DNA of 64,000 nucleotides from positions 1 to 64,000 of the forward strand of contig CANGIT010000005.1 of assembly GCA_947454155.1 (NCBI GenBank), read 5' to 3'. Under the pieces are notes generated by a model. That model saw only the letters and a program-made list of their open reading frames with translations, made no database searches and was not told where the DNA came from. The position numbers were made by a program, and so were the translations under genes. Source of the stretch: Chitinophagaceae bacterium. Lineage in GTDB: Bacteria > Bacteroidota > Bacteroidia > Chitinophagales > Chitinophagaceae. Below, one piece after another: positions 19,127 to 28,409 of this stretch; the first letter of the stretch is position 1; every line of letters starts with the position of its first letter.

Positions 19127-21078
19127 TGATGACGCAAGAGCAGTTAATCGCCGATTTTAAACAGAAGGCGACAGATTTCGGGCTGGATGCCCTTAAGAAA
19201 GACAAGGACTTTTTCAGCAGGGCGCAAGAGAAGCTAAATGATATCCGCCATCTTTTCAACGACCTTTACCATCATCACCCTTATGGGGTAAGGGTATGGG
19301 AAGAACTCACGGATAGCCTTATACGTAACTATGCAGACCGGCCGGCCACCTTTCGCAAAGCGGACAAGAAAAAAGCAGAACAAGGTAAATGGTTTCTGAG
19401 CAATGACATTGCCGGCATGAGTCTCTATGTAGACCGCTTCGCAGGCTCCATCGGCAACATGACAGACAAACTCCCCTACCTCAAATCGCTGGGCGTTAAT
19501 TTTTTACACCTGATGCCCTTGTTTGAGAGTCCCGAAGGCGAAAGCGATGGCGGTTATGCCGTATCTGATTTCAGAACGATAGACAGAAGATTTGGCTCTA
19601 TCGAAGACCTGAAGAAACTGCGGAAACAGATGGAGAAAGAGAACATGTACCTGATGCTCGACATCGTACTGAACCACACTTCCTATCACCACGAATGGGC
19701 TCAAAAAGCGAAAGCAGGCGATCCATTCTATCAGGATTATTATTATTTTTTCGATCATCGCGAAATGCCTGATGCTTTTGAGCAAACCATGCCGGAGATT
19801 TTTCCGGAAAGTTCGCCAGGCAGTTTTTCTTATGTACCCGAATGCAACAGGTGGGTGATGACGGTTTTCCATCATTACCAGTGGGACCTGAATTTCAGAA
19901 ATCCCATCGTGTTTCGTGAGATGCTCGACAACATTTTTTTCTATGCCAACCTTGGCGTAGACATCTTGCGCATTGATGCGCCTGCCTTCATCTGGAAAGA
20001 GATGGGCACCACCTGCCAGAATCTTCCTCAAGCCCATACGCTGCTTCGGTTGATCAAACTTTGCGTGGAAGTGGCCACACCAGGTATGGCATTGCTGGGT
20101 GAAGCTATCGTTGCGCCGAAAGAAATCATGAAGTATTTTGGAACGGATGACTATACTGCTCGCGAATGCGACTTTGCTTACAACGCCACCCATATGGCCT
20201 TGCAATGGGATATGCTGGCCACGGGAGATGTGAAAGTGATGATGGCCGCTCAACACGAATTGTTGCAAAAACCCTATGGTACCTCATGGATCACTTACAC
20301 GCGTTGTCATGATGATATCGGTTTGGGCTATGATGATTACATGATACGCCAGGCCGGCTTCGACCCCTATGAACACCGGAGGTTTCTGAAAGATTTTTAT
20401 TCGGGTGTTCACCCTGTATCCACCGCCAGCGGTGCTTTGTTTTCTTCCAATCCCAAAACAGGAGATGCAAGAATCTCCGGTTCACTGGCCTCTTTATGCG
20501 GACTCGAAAGCGCCTTCAATGAAAATAATTCAAATGCCATCAACACCGCCATCCGCAGAATTTTGCTGATGCAGGCACACAGCTTTTTCATTGGAGGTGT
20601 GCCAATGTTGTTTTATGGAGATGAGGCAGGATATACTAACGATTACAGCTACCTGAACGATCCGGGAAAAAGTTACGACAACCGATGGATGCACCGCCCG
20701 TTGATCAATTGGGAAAAAAACAATCGCATCCATGAATCAGGCACTCACGAAAATATCATTTTCTCAGGAACGCAGCGCCTGCTGAACATCAGAAAAAGCA
20801 AGGAAGTATTCAGCGACCGCAACAATATGATATGGCTGACACCCCACAATGACCATGTGGCCGGCTATCTTCGTCATTCAAATGAGAAAAACATTTTCTG
20901 CCTTTTCAATTTCAGCAACGAAACCACCGGATTAACCTGGTATGCCTTTAAAGAAAAACACCTCAGACCTTCGCAGCTGTTGGATCTTTGGAGTGGAAAT
21001 ATTTTCAATGTGGGTCACGACCACGAATACCTGATTTTAGATCCTTATCAGTTTTGTGTGTTGGAGGTGGTGAATTGA
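19126..21078 (+). CDS. GH13 family enzyme, amylosucrase / sucrose hydrolase-like (subfamily 4-like)
   Basis: GVNFLHLMPLFESPEGESDGGYAVSDF, GVDILRIDAPAFIWK, LLGEAIV, TRCHDDIGLGYDD; helical N-terminal extension. Start overlaps the preceding stop by 1 nt. Confidence 0.8.
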   Translation: MMTQEQLIADFKQKATDFGLDALKKDKDFFSRAQEKLNDIRHLFNDLYHHHPYGVRVWEELTDSLIRNYADRPATFRKADKKKAEQGKWFLSNDIAGMSLYVDRFAGSIGNMTDKLPYLKSLGVNFLHLMPLFESPEGESDGGYAVSDFRTIDRRFGSIEDLKKLRKQMEKENMYLMLDIVLNHTSYHHEWAQKAKAGDPFYQDYYYFFDHREMPDAFEQTMPEIFPESSPGSFSYVPECNRWVMTVFHHYQWDLNFRNPIVFREMLDNIFFYANLGVDILRIDAPAFIWKEMGTTCQNLPQAHTLLRLIKLCVEVATPGMALLGEAIVAPKEIMKYFGTDDYTARECDFAYNATHMALQWDMLATGDVKVMMAAQHELLQKPYGTSWITYTRCHDDIGLGYDDYMIRQAGFDPYEHRRFLKDFYSGVHPVSTASGALFSSNPKTGDARISGSLASLCGLESAFNENNSNAINTAIRRILLMQAHSFFIGGVPMLFYGDEAGYTNDYSYLNDPGKSYDNRWMHRPLINWEKNNRIHESGTHENIIFSGTQRLLNIRKSKEVFSDRNNMIWLTPHNDHVAGYLRHSNEKNIFCLFNFSNETTGLTWYAFKEKHLRPSQLLDLWSGNIFNVGHDHEYLILDPYQFCVLEVVN

Positions 21079-21169
21079 TTTGATGATTTGGTGATTTGAT
21101 GATTTGATGATTGAGGACGCTTTTAACCGCATCTTCAAATTTTCAGATCACCAAATTTGCTTACCTCCC

Positions 21170-22813
21170 CTACTTCACATATCCTTTATATTCCAGCTTA
21201 AATTTTTTCTTCATCGCCAGCAACACACCATTGGTCCAGCCGAAACCATCTTGGCCGGGATATTCGCCGCCGCCGGCTTCGAGTGAAAGATTTTCCACAT
21301 TGTATTTTTCCATCATTTTTCCTGTGCGGAGATAAACATCTGTATTGAGTTTCAGCCAGCGGTAAGCAATGTCTTTAGCCAAAGTCTTTTGTCCGCAACG
21401 GTCCAGTCCCCAAATACTCATCCATTGTAAAGGCGCCCAGCCGTTTGGTGAATCCCATTGCTGATGAGTGTTTTTTTCAACCGAAATCAATCCACCATCC
21501 TTCAACAGTTTGCTTTTCAGTACGGCAGCCATCTGTGTAGCTTTAAGCTGTTGCTTTTTCAGATCGTCTGTTTTGAAACAAAGCGGGAACATGCCCCCCA
21601 AACTGATCTTATCGATTTTTTTATTGTTGATGAAATGATAATCGGTATAAAAATGCTGAGATGAATTCCAAAAGTATTGGTTGATGTTTCCTCTTGTATA
21701 AAACCCGCCCGATGCATTTTTAACGCCGCATACTTTCCTTGCTGTGATTACCACTTCCTGCAATTTCATCATCAGTGCATTCAGGTCCACCGGAAGAATG
21801 TTGATGGTTTCAATGGTGGTAAGATGTTCACCGTCTGCAAACCAGCGGCTGCTGAAATCCCATCCGCTGCAAGCTCCGGCTCTCAGGTTGCGATAGGTGA
21901 GTCTGCGTATGCTGTCTGTTGCGCGGTTCATGGCCGCTTCGGAGGCAAACCGACGGGTACTCATGAATTCCGTCACCGCCATGTCGGCGGTTTTCACGTC
22001 TGCCGCAAAACTTTCCTGACGAGGCGATTCATTATCGTCCCAGTACCGGTTGAGGTAAGTGCCGTCTTTCATTCTCACCACTCTCTTGTAAGCTTCACCG
22101 GGTCGTAATGAAGAAGCGCCTTCCATCCAGTAACCATATTCATGTTCAAGCTCTGTGAGGTATTTGCGGTATACTTCTTTTCCTTTGTGCTGGGCCAAAA
22201 GCTCAACCATCAGCGCAAAAAATGGAGGCTGAGAACGACTGAGATAATAAGAGCGGTTGCCATTGGGAATATGTCCGTAAGTACGAATGAGATAAGCGAA
22301 ATTGTCCACCATATGCTCTACAGTTTCAGTTTCACCGCTTTCCAGCAATCCGAGCATAGTGAAATATGAGTCCCAGTAGTATATTTCACGAAACCTTCCT
22401 CCGGGCACGATATAAGGACCGGGCAAAGGCAACAAACTGCTGTATGTATTGGTAGCATCGGCTTCACGTTTCAGCGTACTCCAGAGGTTTTTGACATGCA
22501 TGCTCACGTCTTTCTCCTGTTGAAAATAATTCAAAGCAGGTGGAGCTGCGGGTAAGTCGAAATTGTTGAGTACGAAATTTTTCAGGTCGAAAGCCGAATC
22601 GGATTTTTGCTTGTAATAATCGCTCAGAATCAACTTTGGATCGCGCTTGGCGATGCAATCCACAAAAGTTTTATTGTCGGGAAATACATGGTTCAGCTGC
22701 ACATCTACAAACAACTGTCCGTAAATCATATCCGGTGTAGGCGGATAATTATCCTGGGCAAAGCTCAATAAGGAGCATAGTGCGATGGCAAAGCTGAAAA
22801 GGAATTTAAGCAT
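21170..22813 (-). CDS. GH37 alpha,alpha-trehalase
   Basis: Trehalase signatures PGGRFREIYYWDSYFT and QWDSPNGWAPLQW; signal peptide from ATG 22813. Confidence 0.92.
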   Translation of the reverse strand: MLKFLFSFAIALCSLLSFAQDNYPPTPDMIYGQLFVDVQLNHVFPDNKTFVDCIAKRDPKLILSDYYKQKSDSAFDLKNFVLNNFDLPAAPPALNYFQQEKDVSMHVKNLWSTLKREADATNTYSSLLPLPGPYIVPGGRFREIYYWDSYFTMLGLLESGETETVEHMVDNFAYLIRTYGHIPNGNRSYYLSRSQPPFFALMVELLAQHKGKEVYRKYLTELEHEYGYWMEGASSLRPGEAYKRVVRMKDGTYLNRYWDDNESPRQESFAADVKTADMAVTEFMSTRRFASEAAMNRATDSIRRLTYRNLRAGACSGWDFSSRWFADGEHLTTIETINILPVDLNALMMKLQEVVITARKVCGVKNASGGFYTRGNINQYFWNSSQHFYTDYHFINNKKIDKISLGGMFPLCFKTDDLKKQQLKATQMAAVLKSKLLKDGGLISVEKNTHQQWDSPNGWAPLQWMSIWGLDRCGQKTLAKDIAYRWLKLNTDVYLRTGKMMEKYNVENLSLEAGGGEYPGQDGFGWTNGVLLAMKKKFKLEYKGYVK

Positions 22814-22856
22814 GGCAAGTTCAATTTTATCGGTGGGTAAATTACGGAAAAACAGA

Positions 22857-22882
22857 AAGCCCACCATAGAAATGGTGGGCTT
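22857..22882 (-). terminator. Hairpin terminator after the PAP2/haloperoxidase-like gene
   Basis: AAGCCCACCAT-AGAA-ATGGTGGGCTT (11-bp perfect stem); minus strand followed by TCTGTTTTT. Confidence 0.75.
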
Positions 22883-22922
22883 GATTTTGTCATCCCTCTA
22901 AAGGGATTATATAGGTCTTCAT

Positions 22923-24473
22923 TTACTCTGCACCATCTGTTTGTGCTCGTTGTACAGCATAGTTGCCAACATTGTTGCCAACGGTAAATCCCACTTCGCA
23001 ATCACTTCTGTAATGGATGCCTCCGTATAGTCTCGACATCGAAGCTTCTTTGGCCATCGTTTGATAATCATTGCTTCTTTCCGGAATGATGTGCGATAAG
23101 ATACAGGCTGCCGCCGCACTGAATGTGGAATGCCCCGAAATATAAGCCGGGAAATTAGGAACGCCTGTCAGGGTTTTGATTTCGGGATTCAGCTGTGTTG
23201 GTCTTGGGTTGAAGTAATAATACTTGGTGTACCAGCAAACGATACCGGCATCCATCATCGACATGTTGAGCAAAGCCATGTTTCTGGCCCAGCGTACTTC
23301 GCTGAAATTTTTAGTGATGAAATCGTCGGCGGCAATGGCATTCCAGTGACCGGGCGGAGTATACGTTCCCACACCATCGGCCCAGAAGTGCACGATTCTT
23401 GTTTTCTCTCTGGTGGGATGTTTGATCTGATCCAGCACCTCGGCCAGTTCGGTTTGCATTTGAGTGCTGTGAACAGAAGGCGGTGGCGGCGGAAGGAGTG
23501 ATACTTTGGTAAGAGAATCAAACAAGAATGTTTTTACATTGCCGAACAAAGGCAGCATAGGAGGACGTTTGGGCGATTCCAAACTGATCCATGGGGTTTC
23601 GCCTCTTGAAACGGCATCGGATTCCAATTGAGCCCAGATGGCGGGTGTACCCACGGCAGCGCCTGCACGATCGCCTCTTGCACGGGCTACGAATTTCGCA
23701 GCCACCGCTTTACCTAAAGCCTCACCGGCGTCGATATCACTTCTTACATTGGCACCCGAAATGATGCGGGCTCTTTTATGTTCTTCTATCTTTTGCTGGA
23801 TGTAATCCTGATCGCCGGGAAACAACAGTTTCAGCATTTCGGCGCAAACACCCGCCACTGTTGCGTCTTCGGAAGGATAAGACGACAAAGGACTTTTAGG
23901 AATCATTACGTTAAGCGTAGAGTCTACCCTGTAAGGTGCAGGACGGTTGTAAAGCTTTTTATAGTACCAGGCCGCCACCAGCGCGTCATATTGAGCGGCA
24001 CTTACATAGGCGTAGGCTCTTGCCGCATAAGGCGGATTGGCAAATGGAAAAAGCGGGTAGGCCAAAGGGTTAGCGGCACTCGGAATCGGATAAGTGCCAT
24101 CCGCATTCTGATAAGGTGGCAAGTTGTGCTTGGCCACCAGTTCTCTCATGATCTCATTCCAGCGCAAAACCGCGCCGGCGCTCCAATAATTCACAATTTC
24201 TTTTTCTTCTCTCGAAAGATTGTATTGACAGCTTTTGATCTCGTTGATTTGTGCCACATAATCGGGAGTATTGGTAGCGGCTGGAGCAGGCACTGAAATT
24301 TCACTGGGTGAAGTCAACAAAATCGGTTTCCATAAACCCGCATTTTCGTCGGGATTGGTAGGATTCAATGCAGGCGTATTGTCGGTACGGCCTTCCACTT
24401 CTTTGCTGCAGGATGTAAATACCATAACAGCCACGGTGGCCATGATGAATGTGCTGAATATAATTTTTTTCAT
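22923..24473 (-). CDS. Vanadium-dependent haloperoxidase / PAP2-superfamily lipoprotein
   Basis: Lipobox VFTSC; KYYYFNPRP (K-x6-RP), ISGHSTFSAAAA, SRLYGGIHYRSD (SR-x5-H-x3-D). Confidence 0.85.
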   Translation of the reverse strand: MKKIIFSTFIMATVAVMVFTSCSKEVEGRTDNTPALNPTNPDENAGLWKPILLTSPSEISVPAPAATNTPDYVAQINEIKSCQYNLSREEKEIVNYWSAGAVLRWNEIMRELVAKHNLPPYQNADGTYPIPSAANPLAYPLFPFANPPYAARAYAYVSAAQYDALVAAWYYKKLYNRPAPYRVDSTLNVMIPKSPLSSYPSEDATVAGVCAEMLKLLFPGDQDYIQQKIEEHKRARIISGANVRSDIDAGEALGKAVAAKFVARARGDRAGAAVGTPAIWAQLESDAVSRGETPWISLESPKRPPMLPLFGNVKTFLFDSLTKVSLLPPPPPSVHSTQMQTELAEVLDQIKHPTREKTRIVHFWADGVGTYTPPGHWNAIAADDFITKNFSEVRWARNMALLNMSMMDAGIVCWYTKYYYFNPRPTQLNPEIKTLTGVPNFPAYISGHSTFSAAAACILSHIIPERSNDYQTMAKEASMSRLYGGIHYRSDCEVGFTVGNNVGNYAVQRAQTDGAE

Positions 24474-24553
24474 TTTATCAATTTTGAAGTAAAGGGGTAA
24501 TGTTGTGAAAACAGTGTTGTTGGTTGAATCGATTTGGATCATTCTGTCTTCAA

Positions 24554-25525
24554 TTATTGTGTAACAGCAGCGCCGGTGGAGGACACAGCGGCTTTTTTCT
24601 TCTCTTTCTTTTTCAATTCAAACACATAAAGCAATCCGCCATGATAAGTATTGGACTGTCCCATGTTTCTTCCGGCTACGGTAAAATCCGCACCGCCTTC
24701 CACGGCAAACTCATGTTCGGTGAAAATCACATATTTTACTTTCGCACCTAATGTGGCGGCATCCATACGGTTGCTGGGGAAAGGCATGTTGTTGCGCGTG
24801 ATGTCGAATCCACCTAGTGTTTTCCATTGGTTGAAGACCGCTTCCGCGATCAGGCGATCACTTCTGTAACCCGCGCGGATATTGAAGTTGGCGGCATTGG
24901 GCATTTCCACTTCATTGCTTAAAATCAAATGATCGGTATAATAGGCCGTTCTGTCGATCTTGATGTTGTCTCTCAGCACCCAGGTGGCCGAACCGGTGAA
25001 GAATATATTGTTATACTGATAATCCACCAGCGCACGAAGCGAAGCTGTTTTGCTTCTCAAACCGATGGACAGCGGAAGATAATCGGCAACATAATTGCTC
25101 AAGGGAACAGAAACGCCACCAATGGCATAAAAAGCAAAAGTTCCTTTCCACAAATCCTTTTCCAGTGGCAGGTATTTTACATACAAGCTCAGGTCCTGAA
25201 CACCTTTCATGCTGTGCAATGTACCGGCTGATGCTTTGGTGGAAACATAAGGAACATTGAAAAGCACATTGAGCTTGTCGGTAACACCATAGTTGCCCAT
25301 GAGGGCGTATGATTGAGCGGAAACTGTACCCAGATTTTCATTGTTTCTTTTCAAGGTTCCTTCCCAATAATTTTTCCAGCTGCTGTACATATAGGCCGGT
25401 CCAACGCAAAATCTTTTTTTACCCATCATGATGGCGTCCAAATCAGTTTGGGCTGTAGAAATATTAGTGATCAGAAATAATAAGGCAAGCAAAGCGGCTG
25501 CTTTTACTGTTTTATTCGAATTCAT
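24554..25525 (-). CDS. Outer membrane beta-barrel protein (MetA/phenol-pathway transporter-like)
   Basis: Signal peptide ending STAQ; YGVTDKLNVLFNVPYVSTKAS, repeated amphipathic strands. Confidence 0.6.
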   Translation of the reverse strand: MNSNKTVKAAALLALLFLITNISTAQTDLDAIMMGKKRFCVGPAYMYSSWKNYWEGTLKRNNENLGTVSAQSYALMGNYGVTDKLNVLFNVPYVSTKASAGTLHSMKGVQDLSLYVKYLPLEKDLWKGTFAFYAIGGVSVPLSNYVADYLPLSIGLRSKTASLRALVDYQYNNIFFTGSATWVLRDNIKIDRTAYYTDHLILSNEVEMPNAANFNIRAGYRSDRLIAEAVFNQWKTLGGFDITRNNMPFPSNRMDAATLGAKVKYVIFTEHEFAVEGGADFTVAGRNMGQSNTYHGGLLYVFELKKKEKKKAAVSSTGAAVTQ

Positions 25526-25688
25526 TGTAAATGTTGAAATTGTTGTTGATGAAAATATTTTCTTATTCACATGGATTGGGTTTTTCGAATGATGCTATTG
25601 CGATGATTAATGATCACAAATACATCCAAGTCTAATACCCTGATGTAAACAGAAAGAAATGGAGATGCACTCCTTTGGCATTAAAATA

Positions 25689-26246
25689 TTAAGCAACAAT
25701 TTCGGGAGGACGCTCGGGAGATTCCTGATGCTGTACGGGGATGTACAAAGAGAGGTACTCAGGATAGGTTGAAAGTACGCATTTGTAAGCAGAAGCTGAA
25801 GTCGAATGAAGTAAAACCTCTTCAAAATCGTCTATCGCTGTTTTTACTGTAGTTTTGGATGAACCTGATTTCTGATGGCCTGATTTATCGATACCATTGG
25901 CTTTGGCAAAATAATCACCGGTATTTTGTTTGATTTTTCCGGAAGCTTCATTCTGGATGCATTTCAGCACCAAAAAACCATTTTCAATTTTTCTTTCCAC
26001 GTAATTGTAATCAACGCCTTTGATCGTGATGTGCCCATCATGGCGCTGAAAAGCAGTGTTTTGGTAATAGGGCATGTTCAATGGTACACGAAGTTCAACC
26101 AGTTGATTGTTGTTGTATTTTTTTTGATCGAGGGTTTGGGCCATCTGATCATCCGACCGCTGTAAAAGATATTGCTGCATGAAGTAATAACCCGTTACGT
26201 TGAACAGAAAGATAATCAGCAATGATATGGTCAGAATTTTTTTCAA
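25689..26246 (-). CDS. Hypothetical membrane-anchored protein
   Basis: 185-aa ORF with N-terminal TM MKKILTISLLIIFLFNVTGYYF; intact, no family recognised. Confidence 0.6.
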   Translation of the reverse strand: MKKILTISLLIIFLFNVTGYYFMQQYLLQRSDDQMAQTLDQKKYNNNQLVELRVPLNMPYYQNTAFQRHDGHITIKGVDYNYVERKIENGFLVLKCIQNEASGKIKQNTGDYFAKANGIDKSGHQKSGSSKTTVKTAIDDFEEVLLHSTSASAYKCVLSTYPEYLSLYIPVQHQESPERPPEIVA

Positions 26247-26252
26247 AATTGT

Positions 26253-28274
26253 TTACCGGGTGATAAAGATATGTTTTTGAGATGAAATGGAAATACGGAG
26301 CATCTTCCAATTTTTGGGCAAGCAGGATTTCTTTTGAATGATGCCCTGTGTTGTGAATTCGAGTCCGCCGAAACCCATCATGATGGCTTGCAGAATGCCG
26401 CCGGCTCCGGTGGCGAAATAAGGATTGGTACCGCCTTTGGTTTCGGCAATCACCCTGAAAGGCGGATTCAGATTGGGTTCGTAAGCATCTTTGAACCAAT
26501 GGTAAGCTTTCTCGGGCTCATTTAATCGGGCATGCAGCAGCGTGAATATCCCCTGCGTCATGGCTGGCGTACCTTCATTGGGCACGCGGGTTTCGTAATA
26601 TTCCAGGTCTTTTCTGATTTGTGCCGTGTCTTTGATTTCTTTCAATGGATAGGCCAAGAGGTTGACATCGGCCTGTTTGATGCCTTCACCTTTGTAGGAC
26701 TCGTGCTCTGCCGTTACCCCATTCTCCATTTTTAAAATAGGAATATTGTTGGCTACATAAAGCCAGTCGGCATCGGGTGTAAGTCCAAGTATTTTGGCTG
26801 CTTCAGTGGCATATTGCAAATCGGCTTTGGCCGCTGCATTGGTAAACGCATTGTTGTTTACGTTTTCGGCCCATTCGTCTGCTGCCACCACATTGTTGAT
26901 GTCGTAATGACCAGGACCATTTCTCTCCACGCGTGATGCCCAGAATTCGGCTGTGGCTTTGAGGATAGGATAACCTTTGTCTGCCAGCCATTGTTTATCC
27001 TGCGTCACACAATAATAGTTCCAGGCGGCAATGCCAACACAGGCGGTGATATGATGCTCGAAGGGTCCACTCAAGGCCCAAACGGGCGTTTCTTCCACAC
27101 CGGTTTCAGCACTTTCCCAGGGAAACATGGCGCCTTTGTATCCTTTGCTGAAAGCGTTTCTTCTCGCGGCGTCCAAACGCTGAAAGCGATACTCCAGCAT
27201 GCTTTTCGCGAGTTCGGGGTGCAGGACTAACAGCGATGGATACATCCAAAGTTCAGTATCCCAGAACACATGACCATTGTATCCCAATCCACTCAGGCCC
27301 ATGGGCGATGGCGACAAGGCCGTTCCTTCTCTGGTGAAGGAATACAGATGATACATCATGGAATGAACATCCTGTTGTGCCTGTGGGTCGCCGTCTATGG
27401 TGATATCGCTTTGCCATAAGGCATCCCAGGCTTTTTGATGAAAGGCAATCAATCGGTCTCTGCCTTCGAGCTTGGCGAAAATGGTGGCACGTTCGGCCTC
27501 ATTCAACGGATCGTTGTGATGGGCCGAAGTGATGGAAGACCCGGCAATGGAAAAGGAATAGGTGTTACCGGCTTTCAGTGCTTTCCCGAATTTCATCAGG
27601 TGCATGTTGTTGTCCCACATCTCGTGAATCACTCGGGGCTCCTGTCCGTGCGGCTCACTGAACAAAAAAGTATTGGAGGCGCAAAGTGTCAGTTTTCCCG
27701 TAGGACTTTTAGCCGTGGATGTCAATAAGCTGATGACCACATGCGGACGATCGATTTCGTTGTAATAATTCTGCACCTCTTTCAGGGCATCAGGAGCTTC
27801 CATTACAGAGGCGCCCGTGATATTGATGTCTTTTTTAGGTGTGATGGTCACATCCATCAATACTGTAAACGGAAGATGGCGTAAAGAATAATACGTGTAG
27901 CGTACACTGGCTTTATCGTTGTAATCGAAAGTAGTGGTGAAGGAAGCATTCTTCATGTCGAGCTCCTGCGTCATGTTGCTCACCGATTTGGCATCCAGTC
28001 TTCTGCCATCGATTTCGAGATACATGTTGAGCAGGTTGAAGCTTTTTAAAAAATTGCTCACCCTTCCCCTGCCGTATAAATCATAGGCACCGGCCAGCAC
28101 CACATCTTTCACTTTGAAAGGCTCGGGCGACGACACCACGCCTATCATACCATTGGCTACGGTAACGCCATAATAATTATTCGGATCGATTTTATCCGCC
28201 TTGATTTTCCAGGCATCGGGCGTTTGTGCCGAAGCGGAAAGCGTAGTGAGGAGGAATATGATGAGATAGCGCAT
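26253..28274 (-). CDS. GH65-like glycoside hydrolase/phosphorylase
   Basis: YYGVTVANGMIGVVSSPEPFKVKDVVLAGAYD...; VFWDTELWMYPSLLVLHPELAKSMLEYRFQRLDAAR; AADEWAENVNNNAFTN. Confidence 0.85.
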   Translation of the reverse strand: MRYLIIFLLTTLSASAQTPDAWKIKADKIDPNNYYGVTVANGMIGVVSSPEPFKVKDVVLAGAYDLYGRGRVSNFLKSFNLLNMYLEIDGRRLDAKSVSNMTQELDMKNASFTTTFDYNDKASVRYTYYSLRHLPFTVLMDVTITPKKDINITGASVMEAPDALKEVQNYYNEIDRPHVVISLLTSTAKSPTGKLTLCASNTFLFSEPHGQEPRVIHEMWDNNMHLMKFGKALKAGNTYSFSIAGSSITSAHHNDPLNEAERATIFAKLEGRDRLIAFHQKAWDALWQSDITIDGDPQAQQDVHSMMYHLYSFTREGTALSPSPMGLSGLGYNGHVFWDTELWMYPSLLVLHPELAKSMLEYRFQRLDAARRNAFSKGYKGAMFPWESAETGVEETPVWALSGPFEHHITACVGIAAWNYYCVTQDKQWLADKGYPILKATAEFWASRVERNGPGHYDINNVVAADEWAENVNNNAFTNAAAKADLQYATEAAKILGLTPDADWLYVANNIPILKMENGVTAEHESYKGEGIKQADVNLLAYPLKEIKDTAQIRKDLEYYETRVPNEGTPAMTQGIFTLLHARLNEPEKAYHWFKDAYEPNLNPPFRVIAETKGGTNPYFATGAGGILQAIMMGFGGLEFTTQGIIQKKSCLPKNWKMLRISISSQKHIFITR

Positions 28275-28360
28275 ACGATTTTTTTGTTTACACTGTTGAA
28301 TGCGTTCAATTGGTACAATGTGTTTATGAACCGATTGAACTTTTCAAACCAATCTGGCTT

Positions 28361-28409
28361 ATCCAGTATCCAGTATCCAGTATCCAGTATCCAGCATCCA
28401 GCATCCAGT
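28361..28409. repeat. Heptanucleotide tandem repeat (ATCCAGT/C)7
   Basis: ATCCAGTx4, ATCCAGCx2, ATCCAGTx1; the array directly abuts the stop codon of the GH3 gene (28410-28412). Confidence 0.95.
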
